Part shown: in pieces, positions 6,288 to 12,252 of the stretch
How positions within the stretch are numbered: the stretch's first letter is position 1
Layout of the letters: the number at the start of each line of letters is the position of its first letter
IMG/VR virus record: IMGVR_UViG_3300030060_001675
Coordinates: 1,176-36,804 of that record
Direction: 5' to 3' (one strand)
DNA length: 35,629 nucleotides
From: a virus
The notes under the pieces: generated by a model
Databases searched by the model: none
Told to the model about the DNA's origin: nothing
Seen by the model: the letters and a program-made list of their open reading frames with translations, nothing else
Position numbers and translations under genes: made by a program

Positions 6288-6364
6288 TAATTACTAAGAA
6301 AGGCATGATTAGTGATCGTTCCTCCTGGAACAAATTTATTCATAGCCCTCCTTTCTTTGTTTGT

Positions 6365-6407
6365 GTATAGTACAAACCCCTACTGGCAACAGCAGGGGTT
6401 GCTATAC
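6365..6407 (+). other. Long RNA hairpin
   Basis: GTATAG and CTATAC form the outer stem; AACCCCT and AGGGGTT form the inner stem around a 12-base loop. It lies about 70 bases into the transcript expected from the promoter at 6261-6287. No T-run follows, so it is not an ordinary terminator; an attenuator or RNA-stability element is possible. Confidence 0.5.
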
Positions 6408-6483
6408 AAACTGGTAACTAGGAAACTAAACTTGTACAGGTTACAAGGCAGACACGCAACAGCTACCAGATAAAAAAATTTTT

Positions 6484-6719
6484 TTCGCACTTAATGCGAA
6501 GGCGGCATTATAATATATTTATCTAAGAAAGTCTTAGATTCGCTATATGAGGATATAGCGAGTATGTAAAATAAATATCTACATACGAAATAAGATAGAA
6601 AGATGTAGCTTAATCATTAAGACAATGTAAATTGGCGTTGATTTAAGTTTATTTTTTTTTCTTTCATAACAGTACTGGACATACTGTACGAACAAGACTC
6701 CACTTCGGTGGAGTTTTGT
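6484..6719 (+). ncRNA. Candidate structured non-coding RNA (hairpin array ending in a terminator)
   Basis: Successive perfect stems: TTCGCA/TGCGAA (6484-6500), ATCTAAG/CTTAGAT (6521-6539), CGCTATA/TATAGCG (6541-6560), GTATGTA/TACATAC (6562-6586), CTTAAT/ATTAAG (6609-6621) and CAGTA/TACTG with a 7-base loop (6671-6687), closed by the 12-bp terminator stem at 6692-6719. There is no open reading frame with a ribosome-binding site. Alternatives are a packaging site or replication origin, since the terminase gene lies 1.3 kb downstream. It is not a canonical tRNA: no T-arm or matching acceptor stem. Confidence 0.4.
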
Positions 6720-6724
6720 GTTAT
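6692..6724 (+). terminator. Rightward intrinsic terminator with TTCG loop
   Basis: A 12-bp stem (ACAAGACTCCAC with GTGGAGTTTTGT, one G-U pair) is capped by the stable tetraloop TTCG, with T-rich sequence in and after the 3' arm. It closes the transcript from the hairpin region just ahead of the basic-gene operon. Confidence 0.8.
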
Positions 6725-6727
6725 AGT
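6719..6727 (+). promoter_or_regulatory. Extended -10 promoter placed for a leaderless start
   Basis: TGTTATAGT lies directly behind the terminator. Seven bases separate it from the ATG at 6735, so the transcript would begin at or beside the start codon. There is no ribosome-binding site ahead of that ATG. The same 7-base spacing is seen at 33430-33446. Confidence 0.45.
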
Positions 6728-6734
6728 TGTATTT

Positions 6735-6794
6735 ATGAAATATAAAAAAAAGAAAAAATCAGCAAAAGGTAAAAGAAAAAAGATGGGTTACTAA
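6735..6794 (+). CDS. Poly-basic microprotein (19 aa)
   Basis: 19 residues, MKYKKKKKSAKGKRKKMGY, about half Lys/Arg. It ends in a TAATG stop-start overlap with the next gene and stands 7 bases after an extended -10, which supports expression. The A-rich sequence could make such a reading by chance, so confidence is moderate. A DNA- or RNA-coating role is only a guess. Confidence 0.4.
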   Translation: MKYKKKKKSAKGKRKKMGY

Positions 6795-6916
6795 TGCCTA
6801 AAGGAAGTTATTCCCCAAAGCAAAAAAAACTTGCAAGAGTTGCACCCCCTTTTGATAAGATTACTGCTGCTGATTTAAAAAAACTAAGAGATAGTAGTAG
6901 AAGAAAGAAGCTGTAA
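6794..6916 (+). CDS. Basic microprotein, marine-phage 'SPKQKKLAxVAxPxDKIT' type (40 aa)
   Basis: 40 codons read by hand: MPKGSYSPKQKKLARVAPPF, then DKITAADLKKLRDSSRRKKL. The pattern 'SPKQKxLAxxAxPxDKITxADxKxL' is one I recall from many marine podoviruses and other phages, encoded close to the packaging genes. Function unknown. It is coupled by TAATG overlaps on both sides. Confidence 0.65.
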   Translation: MPKGSYSPKQKKLARVAPPFDKITAADLKKLRDSSRRKKL

Positions 6917-7173
6917 TGGCTACATACCAAGGCAAGTCTGTGACCTTAAATTCACCTAGACCAATAAAAAAAGGTGAACCAGGTTATGGTCGTAAGAAGT
7001 CTGTTGTTTATGTTAAGGATGGCGACAAAGTCAAAAAGGTTATGTTCGGTGACCCTAACATGAAAATTAGAAAAGGTAATGCTGCTGCAAGAAAATCATT
7101 TCGTGCTAGACACAAATGTGATTCTGCAACAGATAAAACTACACCTAGGTATTGGTCATGCAAAGCGTGGTAA
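6916..7173 (+). CDS. Conserved basic phage protein, KSFRARHxC ... RYWSC type (85 aa)
   Basis: 85 aa. It opens with 'KSVTLNSPRPIKKG', continues with a beta-rich 'KSVVYVKDGDKVKKVMFGDPNM', and ends with the hallmark 'AARKSFRARHKCDSATDKTT' followed by 'RYWSCKAW'. The same signature occurs in small proteins of many marine phages. Cys69 and Cys82 with His67 are conserved candidates for metal binding. Function unknown; the position beside the terminase genes suggests a late or virion-linked role. Confidence 0.75.
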   Translation: MATYQGKSVTLNSPRPIKKGEPGYGRKKSVVYVKDGDKVKKVMFGDPNMKIRKGNAAARKSFRARHKCDSATDKTTPRYWSCKAW

Positions 7174-7182
7174 GGAGGAATT

Positions 7183-7434
7183 ATGGCACCACCAAAGAAA
7201 AAACCTAAAAGAAAACCTATAAACGCAAAGACTAAAGCTACTTTGCAAAAGAAAGCAGCTAACTCTAAGTATACCTATGGACAATTAGCACAAGTGTACA
7301 GAAGAGGTCAAGGTGCATATTTATCTAGTGGTAGTAAGTCTGCATCTATGCAAGCCTGGGCTATGGGTAGAGTAAACAGTTTTATTAAAGGTGGTCATTC
7401 ACAAGATAATGACATTAAAAAAAAGAATAAATAA
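7183..7434 (+). CDS. Conserved small phage protein, YRRGQGAY ... WAMGRVNSF type (DUF5824-like) (83 aa)
   Basis: 83 aa. A Lys/Pro-rich N-terminus (PPKKKPKRKPINAKTK) leads into 'YTYGQLAQVYRRGQGAYLSS' and 'ASMQAWAMGRVNSFIKGG'. That combination is the signature of a widespread phage family I know as DUF5824; the number is from memory. A good AAGGAGG precedes the ATG. Known members are uncharacterised. Confidence 0.75.
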   Translation: MAPPKKKPKRKPINAKTKATLQKKAANSKYTYGQLAQVYRRGQGAYLSSGSKSASMQAWAMGRVNSFIKGGHSQDNDIKKKNK

Positions 7435-7619
7435 TGTCAAAAAGAAAAGTAAAATATGAAAAAGGAGTACCATCTAAATACCTACAGAATAAAAAAAATT
7501 CAAAGGCTTCTGTTGCTCGTGAAATTAAGGCGACTGCAAAAGCTTATAAAGAAGGTAGGTACATAGATTTGAAAGCTGTACAAAAATCAAGAGCTACTAA
7601 GAAAAGGAAACGCACATGA
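7434..7619 (+). CDS. Conserved basic phage protein (61 aa)
   Basis: 61 aa: 'GVPSKYLQNKKNSKASVAREIKATAKAYKEGRYIDLKAVQKSR'. The 'VPxxYLxxxKN...AREIKxTxKxYKxG' pattern is shared with small proteins of many phages and a few bacteria, all uncharacterised. Start overlaps the previous stop (TAATG) and the stop overlaps the next start (ATGA), so it belongs to one coupled block with its neighbours. Confidence 0.7.
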   Translation: MSKRKVKYEKGVPSKYLQNKKNSKASVAREIKATAKAYKEGRYIDLKAVQKSRATKKRKRT

Positions 7620-7789
7620 AAGTTAAAGGTGTAGATGTTTCTAAGTTAAGCAAAAGTCAACAGAATGCTATGAAAAAACATTCTAAACATCATACAAAAA
7701 AACACATGCAATACATGTACAACTCTATGAGAAGAGGTACTAGCTTTAATAAAGCACATGTAAATGCACAAAAAAAAGTAGGTAAATAA
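7616..7789 (+). CDS. His/Lys-rich conserved microprotein (57 aa)
   Basis: 57 codons read by hand: MKVKGVDVSKLSKSQQNAMK, followed by a His-rich 'KHSKHHTKKHMQYM' and a 'GTSFNKAHVNAQKKVGK' end. I recall the same 'HHTxKHMxxM...G.SF..AH..A.K.VG' layout in marine phages near the terminase gene. It is linked by ATGA and TAATG overlaps. No function is known; the His cluster could bind metal. Confidence 0.65.
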   Translation: MKVKGVDVSKLSKSQQNAMKKHSKHHTKKHMQYMYNSMRRGTSFNKAHVNAQKKVGK

Positions 7790-7908
7790 TGGCACAAGTT
7801 AGTTGGATGTGGGGTGGTAAAAGACATTATGGAACTCTTATTAGAGAAACTAAAACACATAAGTTTGCTAGAACAAAAAATGGTAAAATAAAAAAAATAA
7901 AAAAATAA
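7789..7908 (+). CDS. Basic microprotein, WMWGGKRHYGxLIRETKTHKFA type (39 aa)
   Basis: 39 codons read by hand: MAQVSWMWGGKRHYGTLIRE, then TKTHKFARTKNGKIKKIKK. The 'WGGKRxYGxLIRETKTHKFART.NGKIKxI' sentence recurs in marine phage genomes as I remember them. It is probably a small beta-hairpin-rich protein. Stop-start coupling upstream; the next start (TTG) follows its stop directly. Confidence 0.6.
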   Translation: MAQVSWMWGGKRHYGTLIRETKTHKFARTKNGKIKKIKK

Positions 7909-8004
7909 TTGAAAGTTACATGTCCTGGTTGTCAGGAACATCTGAAGGTGGATGGCATGAAATTAAAATGTATGAATAAGAAATGTAAACATTATGGCAA
8001 ATAA
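7909..8004 (+). CDS. 31-aa zinc-ribbon microprotein (TTG start)
   Basis: 31 codons read by hand from a TTG directly after the previous stop: 'KVTCPGCQEHLKVDGMKLKC' and then 'MNKKC'. The cysteine pattern C5-x2-C8 ... C21-x4-C26 is that of a zinc ribbon. It overlaps the start of the terminase gene by 11 bases. No clear ribosome-binding site is present, so expression would depend on coupling. Confidence 0.45.
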   Translation: MKVTCPGCQEHLKVDGMKLKCMNKKCKHYGK

Positions 8005-9913
8005 AAAATTATGTTACGCAGCAGGTTGTTTAAGACCTTTGCCACCTAAAGCAAGTAAGTATTGTAGCACTAGATGTAGAAACAGAATATCACAACAAAA
8101 AAAACGAGCTAAAGCAAAAGGTATAGAGTGGACACAAGAAGAAGATAAATTAAATATACCTAGTCAAAAAACTGTGCAACAACGAAGAGGTAAAGTCTAT
8201 ACAGATTTAATTGAGTCAGAATTAGGTATGCAAATACTACAAAAAAAATTGACCATGTCTGAAGTTGCAAAAATATTAGACACATCAGTTGCATCAGTGT
8301 CTATGGCATACAATGCTTTTGTAGAAGATACAGAAACAAAAGAATTACAAAAAACTTGGGAAGTACCACAAGTTGCAAAAAAAACACTAGAAGATTTTAA
8401 AGATTTTAGAAATAGATATTTTGAAACAGAACAAGGTGTGCCATTTGAAACACCAGAGTTTCACATTAAGTGGATAGAGTCTATATTGACTGCTATAGAA
8501 AATGGTGAACAGCACATGATATTGTCACCACCTAGACATGGCAAGACAGAACTACTAATACATTTTACTGTATGGCTTATCTGTAATAATCCAAACACAA
8601 GAATATTGTGGGTAGGTGGTAACGAAGATATTGCAAAGAACTCTGTGTCTTCTGTAATGGACCAGTTAGAAAATAATGAATTGTTGATAGAAGAAATATG
8701 TGGACCAGGAGCAAAATTTAAACCACAGAACAGAAGTGGTAAGGCTTGGTCATCTACTGAGTTTACTGTAGGTACTAGAACAGTTACAGGTATTAAGTCA
8801 CCTACTATGGTAGGCATTGGTCGTGGTGGTAAAATACTATCAAGAGATTGTGACATAATTATTGCTGATGACATAGAAGACCACAGTTCTACTATGCAAC
8901 CTGCGTCAAGAGAAAACACAAGAAACTGGTGGACTACTACATTATCAAGTCGTAAAGAGGAACATACTGCAATGGTAGTTATTGGTTCAAGACAACACTA
9001 TGACGATTTATATTCTCATCTTTTAGAAAACGAGTCTTGGGTAACTACAGTAGAAGAAGCACACGATACAAGTTGTAATTTGCCTGATTGGAATGAAGAA
9101 GAACATCAAAATTGTATGTTATGGAAAGGCAAGAGAACTTACAAGTGGTTAATGGATAGAAAAAGAGCAGCAGAAACTACAGGTGGTAGAGCAATATACG
9201 AAATGGTTTATCTTAATGTAGCTATGCCAGATGGTCTTGCTTTGTTTGACAGAGCAGAAATAGAAGCATGTAGAGACCAAAAGAGAGACATAGGACAAAT
9301 ACCACCAGGCACTAGACTTATTGCAGGATTAGACCCTGCGTCTACAGGTTATCAAGCTGCATTTTTGTGGGCATACAATATGGATGCAAACAAATTGTAT
9401 ATGGTAGATATGAACAATAGTTTAGGTGGAGGTATACCACAAGCATTAACTGTAATTAAAGAATGGTGGAGTAAATATAATTTATCACATTGGGTTATTG
9501 AAGAAAATGGTTTTCAAAAAGCTATACGACAAGACAGAAGCATAAGAGAGTTTGCATCAACACATGGTATATTTTTGGAAGGTCACGAAACATATAAAAA
9601 TAAATTTGACCCAGTTTATGGTGTAACAGCTATGAGACCTATGTATCAAGAAGAAATAATTTCTTTGCCATATCTTAGCTTTGAAGCCCAAGAGAAGGTA
9701 AACTTATATACAAGTCAGTTAGTATATTTTAGTTCTGCTAAAAACAAGAGCAAAAGTATTGGAACAAAAACTGACATAGTTATGGCAAGTTGGTTTCCAA
9801 TGAGAGCTATAAGAAGAATGCAAAAAGAAAAGTTTGCAGAATTAGGATATGAGTATAGTCCTAGCTTTACTGGCTATGAATCTAGTAACATGGACTTAGA
9901 TAACTGGAGTTAA
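7994..9913 (+). CDS. terL: Terminase large subunit with N-terminal zinc-finger and HTH extension
   Basis: 639 aa. This is the packaging motor: an ATPase that pumps DNA through the portal and a nuclease that cuts it. The ATPase has Walker A SPPRHGKT (178-185) and Walker B DIIIADD (287-293). The RNase H-like nuclease has Asp447 (GLDPAS), Glu503/504 (VIEEN) and Asp594 (TDIVMAS). The first ~110 residues are unusual: a Cys4 cluster (C7, C12, C24, C28; CYAAGC and YCSTRCRNR) and an HTH-like segment (LTMSEVAKILDTSVASVSMA, 86-105). Site-specific DNA recognition is normally the job of the small subunit, and I see no separate small-subunit gene nearby. A fused recognition domain is therefore plausible. 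The portal gene starts directly after its stop. Confidence 0.95.
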   Translation: MANKKLCYAAGCLRPLPPKASKYCSTRCRNRISQQKKRAKAKGIEWTQEEDKLNIPSQKTVQQRRGKVYTDLIESELGMQILQKKLTMSEVAKILDTSVASVSMAYNAFVEDTETKELQKTWEVPQVAKKTLEDFKDFRNRYFETEQGVPFETPEFHIKWIESILTAIENGEQHMILSPPRHGKTELLIHFTVWLICNNPNTRILWVGGNEDIAKNSVSSVMDQLENNELLIEEICGPGAKFKPQNRSGKAWSSTEFTVGTRTVTGIKSPTMVGIGRGGKILSRDCDIIIADDIEDHSSTMQPASRENTRNWWTTTLSSRKEEHTAMVVIGSRQHYDDLYSHLLENESWVTTVEEAHDTSCNLPDWNEEEHQNCMLWKGKRTYKWLMDRKRAAETTGGRAIYEMVYLNVAMPDGLALFDRAEIEACRDQKRDIGQIPPGTRLIAGLDPASTGYQAAFLWAYNMDANKLYMVDMNNSLGGGIPQALTVIKEWWSKYNLSHWVIEENGFQKAIRQDRSIREFASTHGIFLEGHETYKNKFDPVYGVTAMRPMYQEEIISLPYLSFEAQEKVNLYTSQLVYFSSAKNKSKSIGTKTDIVMASWFPMRAIRRMQKEKFAELGYEYSPSFTGYESSNMDLDNWS

Positions 9914-11707
9914 ATGGTTTTAGATAACGATAAGATTTACGATAGGATTGATTACTTAAGGTCAATTAACAATGACCAACTTGTAGACAGGTCAAGAATT
10001 AGAGACATTATGAATGGTGGCGAAGCTGCTGTTCGTGCATTGTTAGGTGATGCTATGAATGTAGAATATCACGAATTACCTGCACCTAATATGTTTTTGA
10101 CTGCACTAGAAAGGTTTGCACAAAAATTAGGTAGAAGTCCTGATTTAAAAATAGATATTATAAACGACAAAGATTCTGAAAGAGCAAAAAAGAAATCTGA
10201 AAAATTAGAACGAATAGTTATGGCGTATGATAAATACCAAAAACTACACATGCAATTACCACAAGTTGGTAGATGGTTGCCAGGTTATGGTTTTGTTGTA
10301 TGGGTTATAAAACATAGAAGAGATAAAGATGGTAACCCATATCCTTATGCAGAATTAAGAGACCCATTTACATGTTATCCAGGATATTTTGGCAATGACC
10401 AACAACCTACAGAAATGGCTATAATAACTAGAGTTCCACATAAAATATTAGCAGACCAATATCCTGAAGCTAAAAACATAATTATGACGACAGGAGAAGA
10501 AGAAACATCACCATACTCTGTTTTATATAACTCTTCTGACAGAATGAGTAGTTGGGCTAACTCATCAGGTCATGGAAAAGTTGTTGTAGAGTATATGACT
10601 TCAGAAGGAACTTATGTATATTTACCTGAAAATAAAAAAACTATTGACTACATGGAAAGTCCTTTAAAATCAGGACCATGTTTTGTTATAGCTAAAAGAT
10701 ATTCATTTGACCAAATGCAATCACAATTTCAACACATTACTGGTCTTATGGCTAATATGGCAAAAATTAACATACTTGGAACTATTGCTATGGAAGATGC
10801 AGTATTTACAGAAACAAATATTGTTGGTGAAATAGAATCAGGAAAATATCGTAAAGGTAGATTTGCTGTAAACTATTTAGCTCCTGGTTCACAAGTTTCA
10901 AAGCCAGTAAATAATTTACCATACCAACTATTTCAACAAGTAGATAGACTTGAAAGACATTTAAGACTTGGTGCTGCTTATCCAGTATCTGATGATGGAC
11001 AATCGCCTAACAGTTTTGTTACAGGTAGAGGATTAGAAGAACTAGGTCAGTCTGCTTCATTGCATGTTAGAGAATATCAACAAGTACTAGCTGAGGCTAT
11101 AGAGGAATTAGATGCAAAAAGATTAGAATATGATGAATCAATGTTTGGAAATACAAGAAAACCTATTGCAGGTTATCATAAAGGAACTGCTTACAAAGAA
11201 TCATACACACCAAATTCAGACATAAAAGAATTTTATACAACTAGAAGAGTTTATGGTGTTATGGCAGGATTTGATGAACCACAAAAAATTATTACAGGTT
11301 TGCAATTAAAACAACAAGGTATTATTGATACACAGACATTACAAGAAAACATGGATGGTTTAGATAATATAACAAAAATACAACAACGAATAAGTTCTGA
11401 AAAAGCAGAGACAGTATTGTTTGAATCTTTAATGGCACAAGCTGCACAAGGAGACCCTAAAGCAACTATGGCAGCTATAGAAATTAGAAAAACTCCACAA
11501 AATATGTCAAAGATATTAGATAAATATTTTACACCAGAAGAACCAGAGATGTCAGAAAATGAATTAGCGTTAGCAGGTCAAGGAGTTTTACCACAACAAA
11601 TACCTGCACAAGAACCAGATATTGCTACAGTATTAGCAGGACTTGCAGGAGCACCAGGTGGACCAGGACCAGGTGGACCAGTACTACCAGGAGGACCAGT
11701 TGCCTAA
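9914..11707 (+). CDS. Portal protein
   Basis: 597 aa. The portal forms the dodecameric ring through which DNA is packaged and ejected. The identification rests on size, position immediately after the terminase gene, and portal-like composition: an N-terminal helical region with 'RIRDIMNGGEAAVRALLGD', a beta-rich wing ('GYGFVVWVIKHRRDKDGNPY', 'ELRDPFTCYPGYFG'), and a long helical stem and crown (about 330-560) ending in Gln-rich helices. The last ~25 residues are Gly/Pro-rich (GGPGPGGPVLPGG). The codons for that tail also supply an AGGAGG ribosome-binding site for the next gene. No catalytic motif is expected. Confidence 0.8.
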   Translation: MVLDNDKIYDRIDYLRSINNDQLVDRSRIRDIMNGGEAAVRALLGDAMNVEYHELPAPNMFLTALERFAQKLGRSPDLKIDIINDKDSERAKKKSEKLERIVMAYDKYQKLHMQLPQVGRWLPGYGFVVWVIKHRRDKDGNPYPYAELRDPFTCYPGYFGNDQQPTEMAIITRVPHKILADQYPEAKNIIMTTGEEETSPYSVLYNSSDRMSSWANSSGHGKVVVEYMTSEGTYVYLPENKKTIDYMESPLKSGPCFVIAKRYSFDQMQSQFQHITGLMANMAKINILGTIAMEDAVFTETNIVGEIESGKYRKGRFAVNYLAPGSQVSKPVNNLPYQLFQQVDRLERHLRLGAAYPVSDDGQSPNSFVTGRGLEELGQSASLHVREYQQVLAEAIEELDAKRLEYDESMFGNTRKPIAGYHKGTAYKESYTPNSDIKEFYTTRRVYGVMAGFDEPQKIITGLQLKQQGIIDTQTLQENMDGLDNITKIQQRISSEKAETVLFESLMAQAAQGDPKATMAAIEIRKTPQNMSKILDKYFTPEEPEMSENELALAGQGVLPQQIPAQEPDIATVLAGLAGAPGGPGPGGPVLPGGPVA

Positions 11708-11909
11708 TATTAATAAAGAATTTTTTGATATTATTAACCAAGAAGATTGGTCAGAAGATGTATTTACAGGTTTAGAAGAAGATGTAACTTTTTTACAAAA
11801 TACTAATCTTCCAATAGGAGATATTATTTTTCCAACACCTATTCCTGGTATATGGATTAATTTAAATTTAGGATTTGAAATAGAAAGACCAGAAGATTTA
11901 GATGGTTAG
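11700..11909 (+). CDS. Hypothetical protein (69 aa, TTG start)
   Basis: Chosen start is the TTG at 11700, which overlaps the portal stop and stands 5-6 bases behind AGGAGG. A TTG at 11643 would give 88 residues but lacks such a site and lies deep in the portal gene. The protein is acidic with many aromatic and Ile residues (INKEFFDIINQEDWSEDVF; IIFPTPIPGIWINLNLGFEI). Function unknown; probably a small virion or assembly protein because of its position. Confidence 0.6.
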   Translation: MPNINKEFFDIINQEDWSEDVFTGLEEDVTFLQNTNLPIGDIIFPTPIPGIWINLNLGFEIERPEDLDG

Positions 11910-12252
11910 AAAAAGTAAAGCTATGAGAGAAGCAACTGATTTAACACAAGCAGGTGTATTCGCTGACATTGTTGCTCCTCCAAGAAAAAAAGGCGACCCA
12001 ACAGGGCAAAGCACAGCATTAACAAATCAAGCAGATGCAATAAGTCCACTTGCACAACAAGCTGTTAATACAGGTGGTATGTTAAATTATCAACCACAAG
12101 ATATATTAGGTATGCCAACAGACAGACCTGATGAATCAGGATTAGCAGATACTTCTGGACAACAAGTTGTAAATTTACCACAAGGAACAGATACACAAAT
12201 ACTTATTGAACTAATTAAGGAAAAAGCTCCAGTAACTAGACAGAGGTTTTAA
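11902..12252 (+). CDS. Hypothetical protein (116 aa)
   Basis: 116 aa overlapping the preceding gene by 8 bases and abutting the giant gene. A basic N-terminus is followed by a Gln/Ala/Gly/Pro-rich, probably disordered middle and a C-terminal helix (DTQILIELIKEKAPVTRQRF). Low-complexity proteins between portal and internal proteins are common, but I recognise no family. The C-terminal helix may be an interaction tail. Confidence 0.6.
   Translation: MVRKSKAMREATDLTQAGVFADIVAPPRKKGDPTGQSTALTNQADAISPLAQQAVNTGGMLNYQPQDILGMPTDRPDESGLADTSGQQVVNLPQGTDTQILIELIKEKAPVTRQRF

Larger units (their letters stand above)
5707..6734. other. 1-kb intergenic control region between divergent operons
   Basis: I see no convincing gene in this stretch. 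It holds the leftward promoter candidate, a run of GTGTT units near 5813-5826, a palindrome cluster (5853-5890), an inverted repeat enclosing smaller stems (6175-6252), a rightward extended -10 promoter (6261-6287), a long hairpin (6365-6407), an A7T7 tract (6472-6485), a row of hairpins (6484-6586) and a strong terminator (6692-6724). It could hold operators, a replication origin, the packaging site or a structured RNA; the sequence does not decide which. Confidence 0.6.

Noticed and set aside
6287-6343. 18-codon minus-strand frame (MNKFVPGGTI...) with AAGGAGG ahead
   Set aside because: The ribosome-binding site is only about 3 bases from the ATG, the peptide is very short and its stop lies in a promoter. 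A leader peptide is possible but unsupported.
6305-6370. 21-codon plus-strand frame starting just after the promoter at 6261-6287
   Set aside because: No proper ribosome-binding site; it could be an attenuator leader peptide, but nothing besides position supports it.
6600-6690. tRNA-like look (GTAGCTTAAT D-arm-like stretch; 5-bp stem with 7-base loop at 6671-6687)
   Set aside because: No matching acceptor stem and no T-arm with GGTTCxAxxCC; the stems fit better in a hairpin array.
8461-8919. 152-codon minus-strand frame inside the terminase gene
   Set aside because: It covers the Walker A to Walker B part of a confident terminase; the composition is that of a reverse shadow.
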